A DNA stretch of 64,000 bases from Isoetes taiwanensis (GCA_021234155.1 JAJEKV010000060.1:1576988-1640987), one strand, 5' to 3'. Counted from the stretch's first letter, positions 1 through 12,524 are shown. Notes: generated by a model not told the origin, from the letters alone. Numbers and translations are program-made.

Positions 1-767
1 ATGTTACGTATTGCTGTGGCAGAGCCAGGCTAAAAGTATCCGCAACGGCCTCTTCTAAGAACAAATAGAGTCTAGGTTCGGCCTACAAAAATATTTTTAT
101 GGCGCTTACAGCCAATCGGCCAGAAATCTGGAGAAACTAGATAGCATTTGCCATACTAAATATTACCTTTTGTTCGTTTTATACCTTGTATTGTCCTTCA
201 TAAAGATATATTTTATGAACTTTTGTGCTTCATTCAATATAGACGACTAGTCCATCTCTATCGTAGGAACAAATAATCTATGGAGGTAAATGCCTCCATG
301 CTTGTCATAAAAGCTTTGTTCAACATGTGGCAATATTATGCATGGCCCCAATTTCCTTTTATAAAGAAAGTCTAAAACATGGATAAGAGATGCTTACATG
401 GATAAAAGATGCTTCCTTCTCAATTCCTTAGCTCACTTAAATGACCTTAGTATACTTCCAAACGTCAAATGTAATGTCATAAAAACAAGGAATTACCACA
501 ACATATTTTGTCCATTAACGGCAGCGTTGTAATGGTCCAAAGCATTTGTATGAACGAAGAAATAATTTGCCCACCATAAGTATTTCTGACCATAAATCAG
601 GACCATTGATATTACTAATACATCCAAGTCCTAATGTCTATGTAGCAACTATATTGCCACACTCACTATCACAATAGTTAAATTTACTTTTAATTACCAT
701 GTTGATATCATGTAACATCAGCCTACATTTGGCTCTTTTTTGGTTACCCTATTATCTCGGAAATTTT

Positions 768-953
768 CTTTCTTCTTCTTCTTCTTCTTCTTCTTCTTCT
801 TCTTCTTCTTCTTCTTCTTCTTCTTTTCTTTCTTCTTTCTTCTTCTCTTCTTCTTCTTTCTTCTTCTTTCTTCTTCTTCTTCTTCTTCTTCTTCTTCTCT
901 TCTTCTTCTTCTTCTTCTTCTTCTTCTTCTTCTTCTTCTTCTTCTTCTTCTTC
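768..953. repeat. (CTT)n microsatellite, array copy A
   Basis: An almost uninterrupted CTT/TTC run with occasional CTTT slips. It creates false open frames on both strands: poly-Ser/Phe/Leu on plus and poly-Glu/Arg/Lys on minus. These are low-complexity read-throughs, not genes. The run sits at the same place in all three array copies, so it was present before the unit was duplicated. Confidence 0.97.
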
Positions 954-1002
954 CCATCCTCCCTCGTGGATGTAGGATCCTCTTGCTTTTATAGTGGAAG
1001 TA

Positions 1003-1027
1003 GGACCCCCTATAAAAAGAGGGGTCC
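1003..1027 (+). other. GC-armed hairpin enclosing TATAAAAAGA, copy A
   Basis: GGACCCC and GGGGTCC arms enclose TATAAAAAGA, about 50 bases after the CTT tract. The same structure is kept in copy B (4237-4260). It may be only a short inverted repeat, or a core promoter-like TATA element. There is no downstream gene to support promoter function. Confidence 0.5.
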
Positions 1028-3979
1028 CATTTCACACCGTATTAGAAAATAGAAAAATTGTTCTATATCATTGCATGAAGCTCTTGATATGTGAAAGGTG
1101 TGCACAAATGTTGAAATTATCAAAGTCTAGAGCTTAAGAGAATTAGGTACAAAGGACCCAATCTCTTATGCCTTTGGCACAATGGACCAAGGTCATTTGA
1201 TAGATTTGAGATGGTTATTATACAAGACATTGGGCTATACATGCCATAGACAACATGGTTTTGTATAAGGGATGTGTTTTACAACCAATTTGAGCAATTG
1301 TACAATGCATTTGAAGAAGGCATAATGTGCCAAACTACCTCACTGTATTTGCTACCTAGACAACTTGGTTTCTAGAAGGGATGTTTGCCAACCACCCGAC
1401 TGATTGTAAAATGTATTTGAATAAGGTATAATGTACAAAATCCATTTTTACCTTGTAGAGGTTATTTTAGCAAAAAGGCTGAGTCCAAGAGTTTACCTTG
1501 AAAATTGCCCTAATGCATTCGTTTGCTGGCCATATGTACAACAAAATTAGACAACCCTACCGATAGAGTTAGCCTTTTGCCGAAATTTTATATTCCAACA
1601 ACACGTGCTGGATGTATTAGCCAAGCACCATTCAGCCGTGAAAAGATCATAATAATGTGCTTAGTAATGCTAAACTAAATATGGAATCAACATCATTTAA
1701 TGGTTTCGTAATGATGTGTCGGCTGAATACCTCCAAAGAAATAGATGTCACAGCTTTCTTCTTCGAATATGTTTACAAAGACTACTACGACACGCTAAAA
1801 AACAATTAAAAACCCTGCTCGCAGTAAGGACATGTCATCCAATATCTACTCGGTGTTTTATGCCGTGCCACACGTAATCTTACTTCCATTATGCCTTGGT
1901 ATAATCAAAGTTTCACAATATAACTTAAATTTAGACCTTATTGTAATCCGATAACATGCACTTCAACCTTTAGCATTTGAAATAAATAGTAATCATTCTT
2001 TCATTTATTAACTATGAAAATAGAATCGTGTAAATTATAGTATAGGTAGAATCAAGATTTATATCTCAACATCGATTTTCAAAGAAAATATCATACACTT
2101 TTCAGCAAAATAAACTTGTATTTAATGTAGCATGATTCATAAACTGGGATCCATAAACTTGTAATTTAATGTAGTATGATCCACAAATGGGAAGATCTCA
2201 CCAAATGTATAAACTAGTTGTTACCCGTAACATTCACGAATCTCCTTTGTAGTTGCACTATTTCTCAAGTAACCATGTAACTTTCTTTATCGTATTTCCC
2301 TTTGTAGTTGCATATATGCTGCAACAGAACTTTGTAGTTGCATGTGTGTCAAGAACTCAACTTTGAAAGAACAGATATCTCGTTACCCGACCAAACAAAC
2401 CAATATTAGCATGACAATGGTAATAAGGAAAGGGCGCCGTAGTTATGAGATTCTATGGCTCTTCGCCTTCACCTACTCTTATACAAAGTAGAATGGTGTA
2501 ATTTAAGCAAACAGAGTGCCATATAATCGGGCAAGTAGAAAATGTATATGAAAACCATATATTTGTGCACAGTTGCCTACCCCAGCCACAAACTCCCCGT
2601 CATATATCTGAAATATAATAGTTAAAGGTTTACAGCGATGTTCCATACAACCATAAGAATTGCAACCTATAAAATATTATGCTTTATGTGTGCATCGTGC
2701 CAGCTATGGGATTAATATCTCAAAAAGGCATAACATGGACTCATTGAACTGATAGCGCCCGCATATTGTGCATGCACTATATGGAACATAATAATAGATG
2801 CAAGATTCTAATCTACATAATACAGATTCGTCTTTTATGGTAGTACATTTGCTTGTAAAGCAAACATGATGATTCAGCAAACGTTCTTAATAATGACTTC
2901 CACCTTTATTTTTAAATGAGTTTTTGCATGTCTCTGTTCAAATGTATTGTTTCTATTCTCGCCTGTATTATCCGTTGTTTTTATATATAATGGCAGACTT
3001 ATCTAAGAAACCATAATCTCGCTTTTTAAGATTTGCTTACATGTATCGATTTCAAAGGAATGAAAGCCAAAACAGATTATAGAAACCTGGATATGATCAG
3101 CCCCGGTATTGGCATCTTGGATTTGATCCAGTTTGCATCCCTCCATCCTTTTCCCATAAAGATTTCTTGGGAGGAGTTCCCATTGTGTTGTGACGTGCTT
3201 CCAACACAACAACAGAGTGGGCAGAGCCAGGCCAAAAGTATCCGCAACGGCCTTCTAAGAACAAATAGAGTCTAGGTTCGGCCTCTACAAAATATTTTTA
3301 TGGCGCCATAGCCACCTCCCGGCCAGAAATCTGAGAAACTAGATAGCATTTAAGCACAATAAAAATATTACCTTTGTTCGTTTATACCTTGTATTGTCCT
3401 TCATAAAAGATATTTTATGAATCCTGTGCTTCATTCAATATAGACGACTAGTCCATCTCTATCAGAACAAATAATTCATGGGAGGTAAATGCCCCATGCT
3501 TGTCATAAAAGCTTTGTTCAACATGTGGCACACACATGCATGGCCCCACCTTATAAAGAAAAGTCTAAACATGGATAAGAGATGCTTACATGGATAAAAG
3601 ATGCTTCCCTCTCAATTCCTATTCAATTTAAAACGACCTTAGTATACTTCAAACGTCAAAATGTAATGTCATAAAAACAAGGAATTACCACAACATATTG
3701 ATACTTTGTCCATTACCCATAAAGTGTTGTAATGGTCCAAAGCATTTTGTAATGGTTCTAGAAGAAATAATTTGCCCCACCATAAGTATTTCTTGACTAT
3801 AAATCATAGACCATTGATATTACTAACACATCCAAGTCCCAATGTCTATGTAGTAAACTATATTGCCACACCCACTATCACAATAGTTAAATTTACGGAA
3901 TTACTTCATGTTGATATCATGCAATATCAGCCTACATTTGGCCTCTTGTTTTTGGTTACCCTTGTATTATCTCAGAAAT

Positions 3980-4190
3980 TTCTTCTTCTTCTTTCTTTTC
4001 TTCTTCTTTCTTTCTTCTTCTTTCTTCTTCTTCTTTCTTCTTTCTTCTTTCTTCTTCTTCTTCTTCTTCTTCTTCTTCTTTCTTCTTCTTCTTCTTCTTC
4101 TTCTTCTTCTTCTTCTTCTTCTTCTTCTTCTTCTTCTTCTTCTTCTTTCTTTCTTCTTCTTCTTTTCTTCTTCTTCTTCTTCTTCTCTTC
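3980..4190. repeat. (CTT)n microsatellite, array copy B
   Basis: CTT/TTC run with more CTTT interruptions than in copy A. It lies about 3.2 kb downstream of the copy A tract with matching flanks (upstream TTGGTTACCC, downstream CCTAGGATGTAGGA). The long frames overlapping it on both strands are artefacts of the repeat. Confidence 0.97.
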
Positions 4191-4236
4191 CCACATCCCT
4201 CCCCTAGGATGTAGGACTCTGAGTTTATATAAAGTA

Positions 4237-4260
4237 GGACCCCTATAAAAAGAGGGGTCC
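4237..4260 (+). other. GC-armed hairpin enclosing TATAAAAAGA, copy B
   Basis: GGACCCC-TATAAAAAGA-GGGGTCC, a perfect 7-base inverted repeat around an A/T core, equivalent to 1003-1027 in copy A. It is absent from the truncated copy C, which breaks off just before this point. Confidence 0.55.
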
Positions 4261-7200
4261 TACTTCCTACACCAGAAGAAAATAGAAAAATTGTTCTATA
4301 TCATTGCATGAAGCTCTTGATATGTGAAAGGTGCAACAAATGTTGAAATTATCAGGTCTAGAGCTTGGGCAGAATAGGTACAGGGACCTAATCTCTATGC
4401 CTTGGCACAAATGGACCAAGGTCATTTGATAGGACTTGAGATGCATATACAGCACATTGGGCCATAAGCATATAGACAACATGGTTTTGTATATGGGATG
4501 TGTTTGCTAACCACCTCGAGCAATTGTACAATGCATTTGAAGAAGGTTGTAGCATAATGTGCCAAAATCCAATTTCTACTCTGTACGGGTTACCTAGACA
4601 ATTTGGTTTTTAGAAGGGATGTGTTTGCCAACCACCCCGACTGATTGTGCAATGTATTTGAATAAGGCATAATGTGCCAAAATCCATTTTTACCTGTAGA
4701 GGTTATTTTTAGCAAAAAGGCTAGAGTCCAAGAGTTTACCTGAAATTGCCCTACGTATCTGTTTGCTGGCCATAAGGTACAACAAAAATTAGACAACCCT
4801 ACTGATAGAGCATTTTGCCGCAGCCTTATATCTCCAACACGGCTGGATGTATTAGCCAAGTACCATTCAAATTGTGAAAAAGATCATAATAACAAAGCAG
4901 AATGCTTAAAATCCAAATAATGGAATCAACATCATTTAACGGTTTCAGAATGATGTTCGCTGAATAATTTCCAGCAAATAGATGTCATAGCTTCTTCTTC
5001 GAATATACCTACAAAGACTACGGTCGAGCAATGTTAAAAAAAAAACAATTAAAAACCCTGCCTCGCAGTAGTGACATGTCATCCAATATCTACCCGGTGT
5101 TTATGCCGTGCCACATCGTGTACTCCTACTTCCATTATGCCTTGGTATAATCAAAGTTTCACAATATAACTTAAATTTAGACCTTATTGTAACTGTGATA
5201 ACATGCACTTCAACCTTTACTTGAAATAAATAGTAATCATTCTTTCATTTATTAATCATGAAAATAGAATCGTAAATTATAGTATAGGTAGAATCAGCAT
5301 TTATATCTTCAATATCGATTTTCAGCAAAATATCATAATTTTCAGCAAAATAAACCTTTGTATTTAATGTAGCATGATCCATAAACTTTGATCCATAAAC
5401 TTGTAATTTAATGTAGCATGATCCACAAATGGGAAGATCTCACCAAATGTATGTGTAAAACTAGTTGTTACTCCGTAACATCTTAATGAATCTCCCTTTA
5501 GAAGTTAAAATTATTTCTCGCAACCATGTAACTTTATCGCATTTCCTTTGTAGTTGCATATATGCTGCAATGTCGTAACTTTGTAGTTGCATGTGTGTTT
5601 AACCTTGTAACTTGCAGAAAGAACAGAGATAGAATCTCGGCAATCAAGACTCCAAATGTAATTGGCCATTAGCATGACAATGGTAATAAGGAAAGGGCTG
5701 GTAGCTTATGAGGATTCTATGGTTCTTCGCCCTTCACCTACTTATACAAAGTAGAATGGTGTAATTTACAAATAGAGCACATATAATCAGTGTGCAAGTA
5801 GGAAAATGTATATGAAAACCATATATATTTTGTGCATGGTTGCCTCTACCCCAGCCACACAAACTCCTGTCATATATTCTTGAAATATAAGTAGAAGTTG
5901 TAAAGGCTTATGGTAGCTATTAATGTCTCCATACAACCATAAGAATGGCAACCTATAAAATATGCTTTATGTGTGCATCGTGCCAGCTATGGGATTAATA
6001 TCCTTAAAAAGGCATAACACATGGACCTACGAATCAGATAGCCCTGTATATTGTAGCATGTACTATATGAACATAATAATAGGATGCAACATTCTAATCT
6101 ACATAATACAGATTCGTCTTTTATGGTAGTACATTTACTGTGAAAAGTAAACATGGTGATTCAGCAAACGTTCTTAATAATGAGACCTCCACCTTTATTT
6201 TTTAATGAAGCTTTGCATGTCTCTGTTCTAAATGTACAGAGTCATTCTCGTCTGTAATATCTCAAGTTGTTTTTTATATATAATGGCAGACTTATTTCAA
6301 GAAAACCATAATTCCTGTTTTTTAGCATTTGCTTTTACATGTATCGATTTCTAAAGGAATGAAAGCCAAACAGACGAGAAACCTGATATGATCGCTCCCT
6401 TGCATTGGCATCTTGGATTTGATCCGTTTGCATCCCTCCATCCTTTCCCATAAAGATTTCTTGGGAGTGAAAGTTCCCATTGTGCTGTGACGTGCTTCCA
6501 ACACAACAACAGAGTGGCAGAGCCAGGCCAAAAGTATCCGCAACGGCCTCTTCTAAGAACAAATAGAGTCTAGGTCTGGCTCTACAAAATATTTTTTATG
6601 GCGCCATAGCCAATCGGCCAGAAATCTTGAGAAACTAGATAGTACTAAGCACACAAAATATTACCTTTGTCTGTTTATACCTTGTATTGTCCTTCATAAA
6701 GATATATTTTATGCGAATCCTTGTGCTTCATTCAATATAGACGACTAGTCCATCTCTATCGTAGAACAAATAATTCATGGGAGGTAAATGCCCCATGCTT
6801 GTCATAAAAGCTTTGTTCAACATGTATACTACATGCATGGCCCCAATTTCCTTTTATAAAGAAAAGTCTAAAACATGTATGAGATGCTTTACATGGATAA
6901 AAGATGCTTCCTCTCAATTCCTTAGCTCAATTTTAAACGACTTTTAGTATACTCCAAACGTCAAAAATGTAATGTCATAAAACAAGGAATTACTACAACA
7001 TACATATTTTGTCCATTACCCATATAGTGCAAGTTGTACTGGTCCAAAGCATTTGTAATGGTTCTAGAAGAAATAATTTGCCCCACCATAAGTATTTCTG
7101 GACTATAAATCATAGGACCATTGGATATTACTAACACATCCAAGTCCTAATGTCTATGTAGCAACTATATTGCCACACCTTACTCATCACAATAGTTAAA

Positions 7201-7287
7201 TTTACGGAATTACTCATGTTGATATCATGCAATATCAGCCTACATTTGGCCTCTCTTTGTTTTGGTTACCTCTATTATCTCAGAAAT

Positions 7288-7402
7288 CTTCTTTCTTTCT
7301 TCTTCTTCTTCTTCTTCTTCTTCTTTCTTCTTTCTTCTTTCTTCTTCTTCTTTCTTCTTCTTCTTCTTTCTTTCTTCTTTCTTCTTCTTCTCTTCCTCTT
7401 CT
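7288..7402. repeat. (CTT)n microsatellite, truncated array copy C
   Basis: The third and shortest CTT tract, marking the right-hand end of the 3.2 kb array. Directly after it the sequence changes to unrelated DNA (TATTTTTTTTCCATGGAAG), so the array junction lies inside or at the edge of the microsatellite. Confidence 0.95.
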
Positions 7403-7419
7403 ATTTTTTTTCCATGGAA

Positions 7420-7502
7420 GAAGGACGTCGTTGAAAAGACGAGGCCCATTCTTCCTCTATTTTTATTACAAGAAGGGGACGTCAAGAAAGACGAGGCCCC
7501 TT
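7420..7502. repeat. Short direct duplication around GACGTC...GACGAGGCCC
   Basis: Two related segments, about 7427-7447 and 7478-7501, each have GACGTC, then an A-rich spacer, then AAGACGAGGCCC. They lie about 53 bases apart just outside the CTT array. No function can be assigned. Confidence 0.6.
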
Positions 7503-7784
7503 TCTTTTTATGTTCTTCCTTTTTTTTATTTTCATTTTTACATGTCAATATATAGTTCTTTTACTCAAACAATGTAAATAGTTTTAATGTCAATGATCTT
7601 TTCAACGTGAATGGTCTTTTGTTTTTTTTTATTTATTTCTTTATTTAGCTCTTTCTAATTATTGAATGCCTTTATTTTTGCATGTACACTACTGTACCAA
7701 AATGCGCCGCCTTTTGGAAATCGACAAGCAGTCAAGACATTCTGTAAGAATTTGAGTTTGGAGTAGGAGAATAAAATTTTAATG
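7503..7784. other. AT-rich spacer without recognisable gene
   Basis: A T-rich stretch with poly-T runs and no domain, RNA or repeat that I recognise. CACTACTGTACCAAAA at 7688 superficially resembles a CACTA terminus but is not supported (see rejected items). Confidence 0.5.
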
Positions 7785-8160
7785 TTTTATTTAGGTTAAA
7801 AAACTTGGGAGACTTTGACAGTGGGCATGGTCTACCGCCTTCTGAGTGGAGAAGACTAGGTGTTCCTGGGTCCAAGCTCACCGCTTACTCTTGTAATTTT
7901 ATTGATTAAATGTATTTTAGTTTAGAAAAATTGGGGAGACTTGGGACAGCAAGGCTGGTCTACCCTCACTTTGGAGTGGGAGAAGACTAGGTGTTCCTGG
8001 GTCCAAGCTCACCGCTTACTCTTTGTAATTTTATTGATTAATGCATTTAGTTTAGAAAATTTGGGAGACTTGGACAGGGTATGGTCGGCCCGCTTTGAGT
8101 GGAGAAGACTAGGGTGTTCCGTCCAAGCTCACCGCCTACTTGACATTTTTTTATTAATAT
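7785..8160 (+). repeat. ~128 bp minisatellite, three tandem copies
   Basis: Anchor TTGGGAGACTT (or a one-base variant) recurs near 7805, 7931 and 8061. Each unit continues through GGAGAAGACTAGG and CCAAGCTCACCGC to a T-rich tail ending in a TTTATTGATTAA-like sequence. Copies differ by small indels. The open frame at 7941-8168 runs through copies 2 and 3 and is a by-product of the repeat. Confidence 0.93.
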
Positions 8161-8600
8161 ATCAATAAATAAACTTACTTCGGATTGGACAAGGGTGGTT
8201 TTTGAAAAATTGCATTATTGATTTTCTGCTCTAGTTAAGAATGTTGTTTTTAAAGATGTTAGGGATGTCAAAGAAACATCATGGAGTGGTTAAGAGCAAA
8301 GTGAAAAAAAAATTTAAATAGTTGGTTTTAAAAAATTTAAAAAGGAAACTAACTCTTAAGAAAGTAGGTAAAGATTCATAATGAAGGTTTGAAAAAGTCA
8401 CAAAGCAAGATTAATGAATCTAAATTGGTTTGTAGGTATGGTGATCGCTCTGTAACATTGCAAGAGATAATGCCCTCAGACGCACATTGTATCACACGCC
8501 ACGCCAAGTATTGACGCCACCCCTCGCATTGGACGGTAACGCTAACGATAGGCTGTGTAAGTAGCCCTAGGGGCAACCTCACTAGAGGTACTATATATTA

Positions 8601-8624
8601 TTAATGTGCACATGTGTACATTAA
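8601..8624. promoter_or_regulatory. 24 bp palindrome in LTR U3 (one mismatch)
   Basis: Half-site TTAATGTGCACA followed by its reverse complement with one mismatch (GTAC instead of GCAC). It lies about 120 bases upstream of the putative TATA element. The equivalent site in the 3' LTR (20235-20258) is perfect. It may be a protein-binding dyad or a cruciform-prone site; no function is shown. Confidence 0.7.
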
Positions 8625-8715
8625 TGAGGGCACACCTTCCATGTTGGCATATTTTGGCTACCTAGCCACTAAAGGCAGGCCTTTCCACTATCCCACATGC
8701 CAAATTGGGTAATTG

Positions 8716-8796
8716 GAAACCCTAGCCTAAACCCCCATGTCTATTTATAGGGTAGGGAAACCCTAAGGCCTGCTAGTTTTCACCTTAGGGTTTTAG
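8716..8796 (+). promoter_or_regulatory. Telo-box cluster around TATTTATA in LTR
   Basis: AAACCCTAG at about 8718, AAACCCTAAG at 8758 and the reverse form CTTAGGGTTTTAG at about 8784 bracket CTATTTATAGGG at 8741. AAACCCTA telo-boxes are known elements of plant promoters such as those of translation genes. Their clustering at a TATA-like sequence in the LTR suggests the core U3 promoter. Function is inferred. Confidence 0.55.
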
Positions 8797-9982
8797 GATC
8801 GGGCTTTGGCTGCCCCAGAGCCAAAACCGCCTCCCCAGACGCCTGCCGCACTAAGTGCTCTACCGCTTCCAATCTCGGGACAACCAGATGGTTGAACTCT
8901 CGTGTCGAGGAGCCACTCAAGGATCAGATGGTCAATTTAATAGCTTAAAACCGCTTCTAATCATAGAATCAGAGGTTTAGACTATTAAATTGCCCATAGC
9001 AGCCCATTCAGATCTTAGATCTTGACACTAACCAAAGAACCTAACTCTATGATTAGATCTAGTTCTTGGGGTTCTTCGTGATGTATTAATATGTACCTGA
9101 ACTCCTTTGTATTGGGAAGGGGGGGTAGAGGCCCTGTGCTTGTAGTTGATGCTCCTCTAGAGTAGCCTCTCTAGCACACCCAGAGATTCGGGCTCTGTAC
9201 AAGAGCCACACCCTGCTGTGGGGTGGAGGGGCTGCATCAAGCTAAGAAGGAGGTTCATACCGACTCTAACGATCCTGGGTGTGTAAAGCCTACCGTGGAT
9301 CATTGTACTAGGTCTAATGGCTTACCACCGAAAAGCGGTAAGGCATGGGCTCTCTACACCCGAAGTGGTGTACACTTTCCGTTGGGTTCAGCCAATACCG
9401 CAAGTACCCTCTAGCCACCTCTTGAAGCATGTAGATCTTCTGGATAGCGGACCCCCACCGCCCCATCGAACCGGGAGGATGAGACCCAGAATAGCCCTTT
9501 GGCTATGCATCCGCTGGCTACAAATGTGTCCCAACACTTTTCACCTACTCCCCAAAGTGTGCATGCTGAGGGGCGGATGGAGGGACAACCCTATGCTATG
9601 TTCTTATGCCACCCACCCCATTGCTGCCATGAATTCGCCTCAAGAACGGTCTCCGAGACCCAAGCCGCCAGCTATCCTTTGAGTCCGAGCCTTGGGTAGG
9701 ATCCCCATGTGATGTGTGGCCGATCTTTGTCTATGCAGAGTATGAGGAGGACCATCCTTCGAGATGGTCACAGGATGTTTACGCGTGCTATCACATGTAT
9801 GTTTACGCTCCGCAGTTTGTAGCCCGAGGGAGACGGTAGAATGACACCTCTACCTTCCCACCGAGACTCGTGCAAAGATATGTGGAGGGCCCCGACAAGA
9901 TGGAGCTGGTGTGGGGAAGAACTTCCTCGGCTTTTGTATACCTGCGGAGTGCACCGTGATACGTAGTAGGGGACGCCATAAA

Positions 9983-9995
9983 GGGTATCGAAAGC
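9983..9995 (+). other. Primer binding site (tRNA-iMet type)
   Basis: GGGTATCGAAAGC directly follows the LTR end and resembles TGGTATCAGAGC, the usual plant PBS for initiator methionine tRNA, with a few changes. Downstream, TTCTTGGAGACCAAGAGC closely matches the sequence after the PBS of the minus-strand LTR at 42.8 kb. That supports both the assignment and the kinship of the two elements. Confidence 0.75.
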
Positions 9996-12059
9996 AATGT
10001 TCTTGGAGACCAAGAGCAAAGCACTCCACTATGTTCCTTAGTACTAACTTGATAGGATCCTCAAGTCTCTAAAAGGGAAAAATTTTTTCTCACCTTTGTA
10101 GTTATGCTAAGCTAGTAACAATTAAGTGAATTGGAATTTAACAAGATTAAAAAGAATGAGCCAAAATTTTCTTGGTGATAGGAAATTTACGTACCGTCTA
10201 AAACTAACTTTTTGTTTTGAAGTTTATAGGCGCAAATGAGACATCGAAATAAGAACACCAAACATGATGAATTCGAGAAAAATAATGTGGTAAGGCTAAT
10301 CCTAAGGGGTAGGGAATTAGTTAGAATAGCATGTTTTGATTACCTAAAAACCCCAGGGGCTGGAGTGATTCACAAAATTGCTACCGGGTCGCAGAAATCC
10401 AAAACATTAGTATTGGAACGAGGCGCCAAGTCAGGAGACCAATGGGTAGAAAAGTCCTAAATAAGTATAAGTTTTAGATAAATTGGTGCCTTAGCATGTT
10501 AAACAGAAAGTAACTTGAGTTTTGACCTAAAAATTCCCAAGCTATAAATAGATGTAGAACCCCTCATTTTTTCAGCCCAAGCCCTAGAACTGGCCTTTCC
10601 CAACTTAGGGCGATCTTTCTAAGGCTTTTATCCGATTGACGCATCCAGATGGTTCAACCAACAAATCAAGTAAGGAAGCGCCGCCAGCGTAAAACCACGC
10701 AAATAAATTTAATCGGTAAGCGTGATCATTCGAAGATGCTTCGTGAGAGGCTCAAGTAAGAGGGGGTCGTCAGCCTTTCTGGACGAAGAGGAAGACACTC
10801 GATTTGATCGGGATGTCTTCAACCAGCAGGTGGAGGAGAGGACGAGGCCACATCACCAACCTATGACTAAGAGACGAGGGAGGTGTACGGGAAGAAATAG
10901 GAGCTGAGATCCAGCAGCTAGGAACAAGCACTATCTGACGCGACTCCAATGGAAATCCTCGAAGCGTGATGGAGCAGTGATAGTGTCCGAGCTACCGGAG
11001 GTAGCGTAATCTTAGAAGGTTCATCAGAAGTACGCAAGGTAAGAGAAGGGAAGACAAAAGAGGAAAAAGGAAGGAGGAGGAACAAAAGGCAGAGAAGAAA
11101 AGAAGAAAGCGAAGGGGAAGTTCGTGGGTCGGGCGTATAGGAGAACAAAGGACCGCCTCGGCCAAGGAAGAGGCCAACCCAACATTATTATCAAGGAGCT
11201 TAACCCTAATTTAACCCCAAAACCCTTCCGGAATTTACTCTTCGGGATGAAGACTTCAACCCTAACGGCCAGTGGGAGTTTTCCAAGCACCTGTGTGACG
11301 AAAGCAGAAGTACTCCGAGCAGCTCTAAGACCAGCAACCCCACCAAGACCAAGTGCGTAAGCCCCCTAATACCCGCATGGGATACAGGAAAGAAGTGTCC
11401 ACTCTTACCCGCCCTGAAGCCTCCACGCCACCGCATTGTGGTGAAGTGATTTATGAGGAGGAAGATGAGAGAGCACGCAGGCCTACATGAAGAAATGGGA
11501 GGCCTATAAATAAATATTATGAAGAAATGTGAGTTAAGTTCATCGAGGGAGGGCTTACTCAACGGCAAGAAACCCTAAGGCCGCCACCACCGGCCCATAT
11601 TCCCAAGCCGCCACCCGTGAAGAAAAGCGGATAGGGAAGGAGGTGGAGAGTAAGAGCTGCTATGGAGATTAGACACTTCCAAACAAGCAGCCTTCTGCCT
11701 CCTCTAATCCCCCTCGCGCCCCCTTCTCGGGCTTCTATTGGTGCGGAAGCGCGTGTGCCTATAGAACACTTTAGAGTCACTTTAATTTGAAGCGCTGGCA
11801 ATGCAAGAGGCGTAAGTTGAGGCAAAGATAGTGCAACATTTTGAAGATTCAACAGCCCTGCGACGGTCCACGCTTGCTGTAACCTTAATGCATAAGACAT
11901 GAGTCTCACCCCATTAAGGAGAACGCCTCTTAGAAACTTTTTGTTGTAAATAATTAAAAATTTTGTAATATAGAGCAATTTTGTGTACCTTTGATGACAC
12001 ATAAACTTGAGTAATTAGAGCAAATTAATAAGTTTTAGCTTTTATTTCAAAGTGGAATA

Positions 12060-12352
12060 GACATTTGGGAGCCGAGAGAGATGATGTCTCATGCTCTCGC
12101 TACTGTCAAGAAACAAAAAGTTAGGATTGAAGCAGGCGCTAAGCTGTGAGACCTCAGCCCCATGCTTGACCAAAAACAGCTCCAAAATTGACCAAATAAG
12201 GGGTCCATTCCCGGCCAATTTGATGAGCCCATCACCCTTACACCATTAGTTTACCCAAGTTGACATCTTTGATTAAAATGGGACTGATGTCTCCACACCA
12301 CACGTCGCAGAAACAAAAAGTTAGGATTGAAGCGAGGCGCAAGTCAGGAGAC
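12060..12352 (+). repeat. ~195 bp direct duplication in the leader
   Basis: The block with GATGTCTC, AAACAAAAAGTTAGGATTGA and GAGACCTC occurs at about 12080-12152 and again at about 12276-12352. A more diverged third version lies near 10385-10442. The copies differ mainly by short indels. Confidence 0.8.
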
Positions 12353-12524
12353 CTCTTACCCACCTTCAATTGTGACTTGTCAAAGTCACTCTTCAACCTA
12401 TCAGATAGCATCTTTAGTAACCTAGCCTTGTTTTGCATTCCTATAGTCCTCAAATCTCTATTTTGACCTCTTATAAGTTAGAATTACCCAATCCTAGGAA
12501 ATTTAAGCCATCCAAAAATTAGGT

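Larger units (their letters stand above)
1..7402. repeat. Tandem array of a ~3.2-3.3 kb unit
   Basis: The same sequence recurs in direct orientation. The anchor beginning GCAGAGCCAGGC lies at 19, 3221 and 6517, giving periods of about 3202 and 3296 bases. Copy A is cut by the window start, copy B is complete, and copy C stops just after its CTT microsatellite at about 7402. Copies can be followed almost line by line, including the stretch with GACGACTAGTCCATCTCTATC and the CTT block. No protein domain was recognised inside the unit; it has no visible LTR, PBS or transposase. It could be a satellite with a long unit or a local segmental duplication. The array extends left of the window, so its full size is unknown. 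Confidence 0.9.
8451..9980 (+). repeat. 5' LTR of the chromovirus
   Basis: Matches 20120-21630 along most of its length: GTGTAAGTAGCCCTAGGGGC, the CACATG palindrome, telo-box motifs, TTGTATTGGGAAGGGGG, CATCGAAC and the end GTAGGGGACGC. The start is placed at TGTAACATTG because plant gypsy LTRs commonly begin TGTAAC. The end is placed just before the PBS. A TATTTATA element at about 8742 is a plausible U3 core promoter. Differences from the 3' copy are largely small indels. Confidence 0.88.

Noticed and set aside
699-1052. Long frames of Ser/Phe/Leu (plus) or Glu/Arg/Lys (minus), also at 3772-4248, 3967-4196 and 7216-7577
   Set aside because: They are translations of the CTT/GAA microsatellites in the tandem array and change content with each copy; there is no conserved start or flank that supports a gene.
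7688-7703. CACTACTGTACCAAAA as the missing left end of the CACTA element at 24891
   Set aside because: It matches the CACTACAAAACC terminus only in part, the adjacent 3 bases (GTA) differ from GAG at the other end, and no subterminal repeat array follows it.
9317-9699. Frames of 121 and 66 codons as a small gene
   Set aside because: They lie wholly inside the 5' LTR and are not preserved in the 3' LTR.
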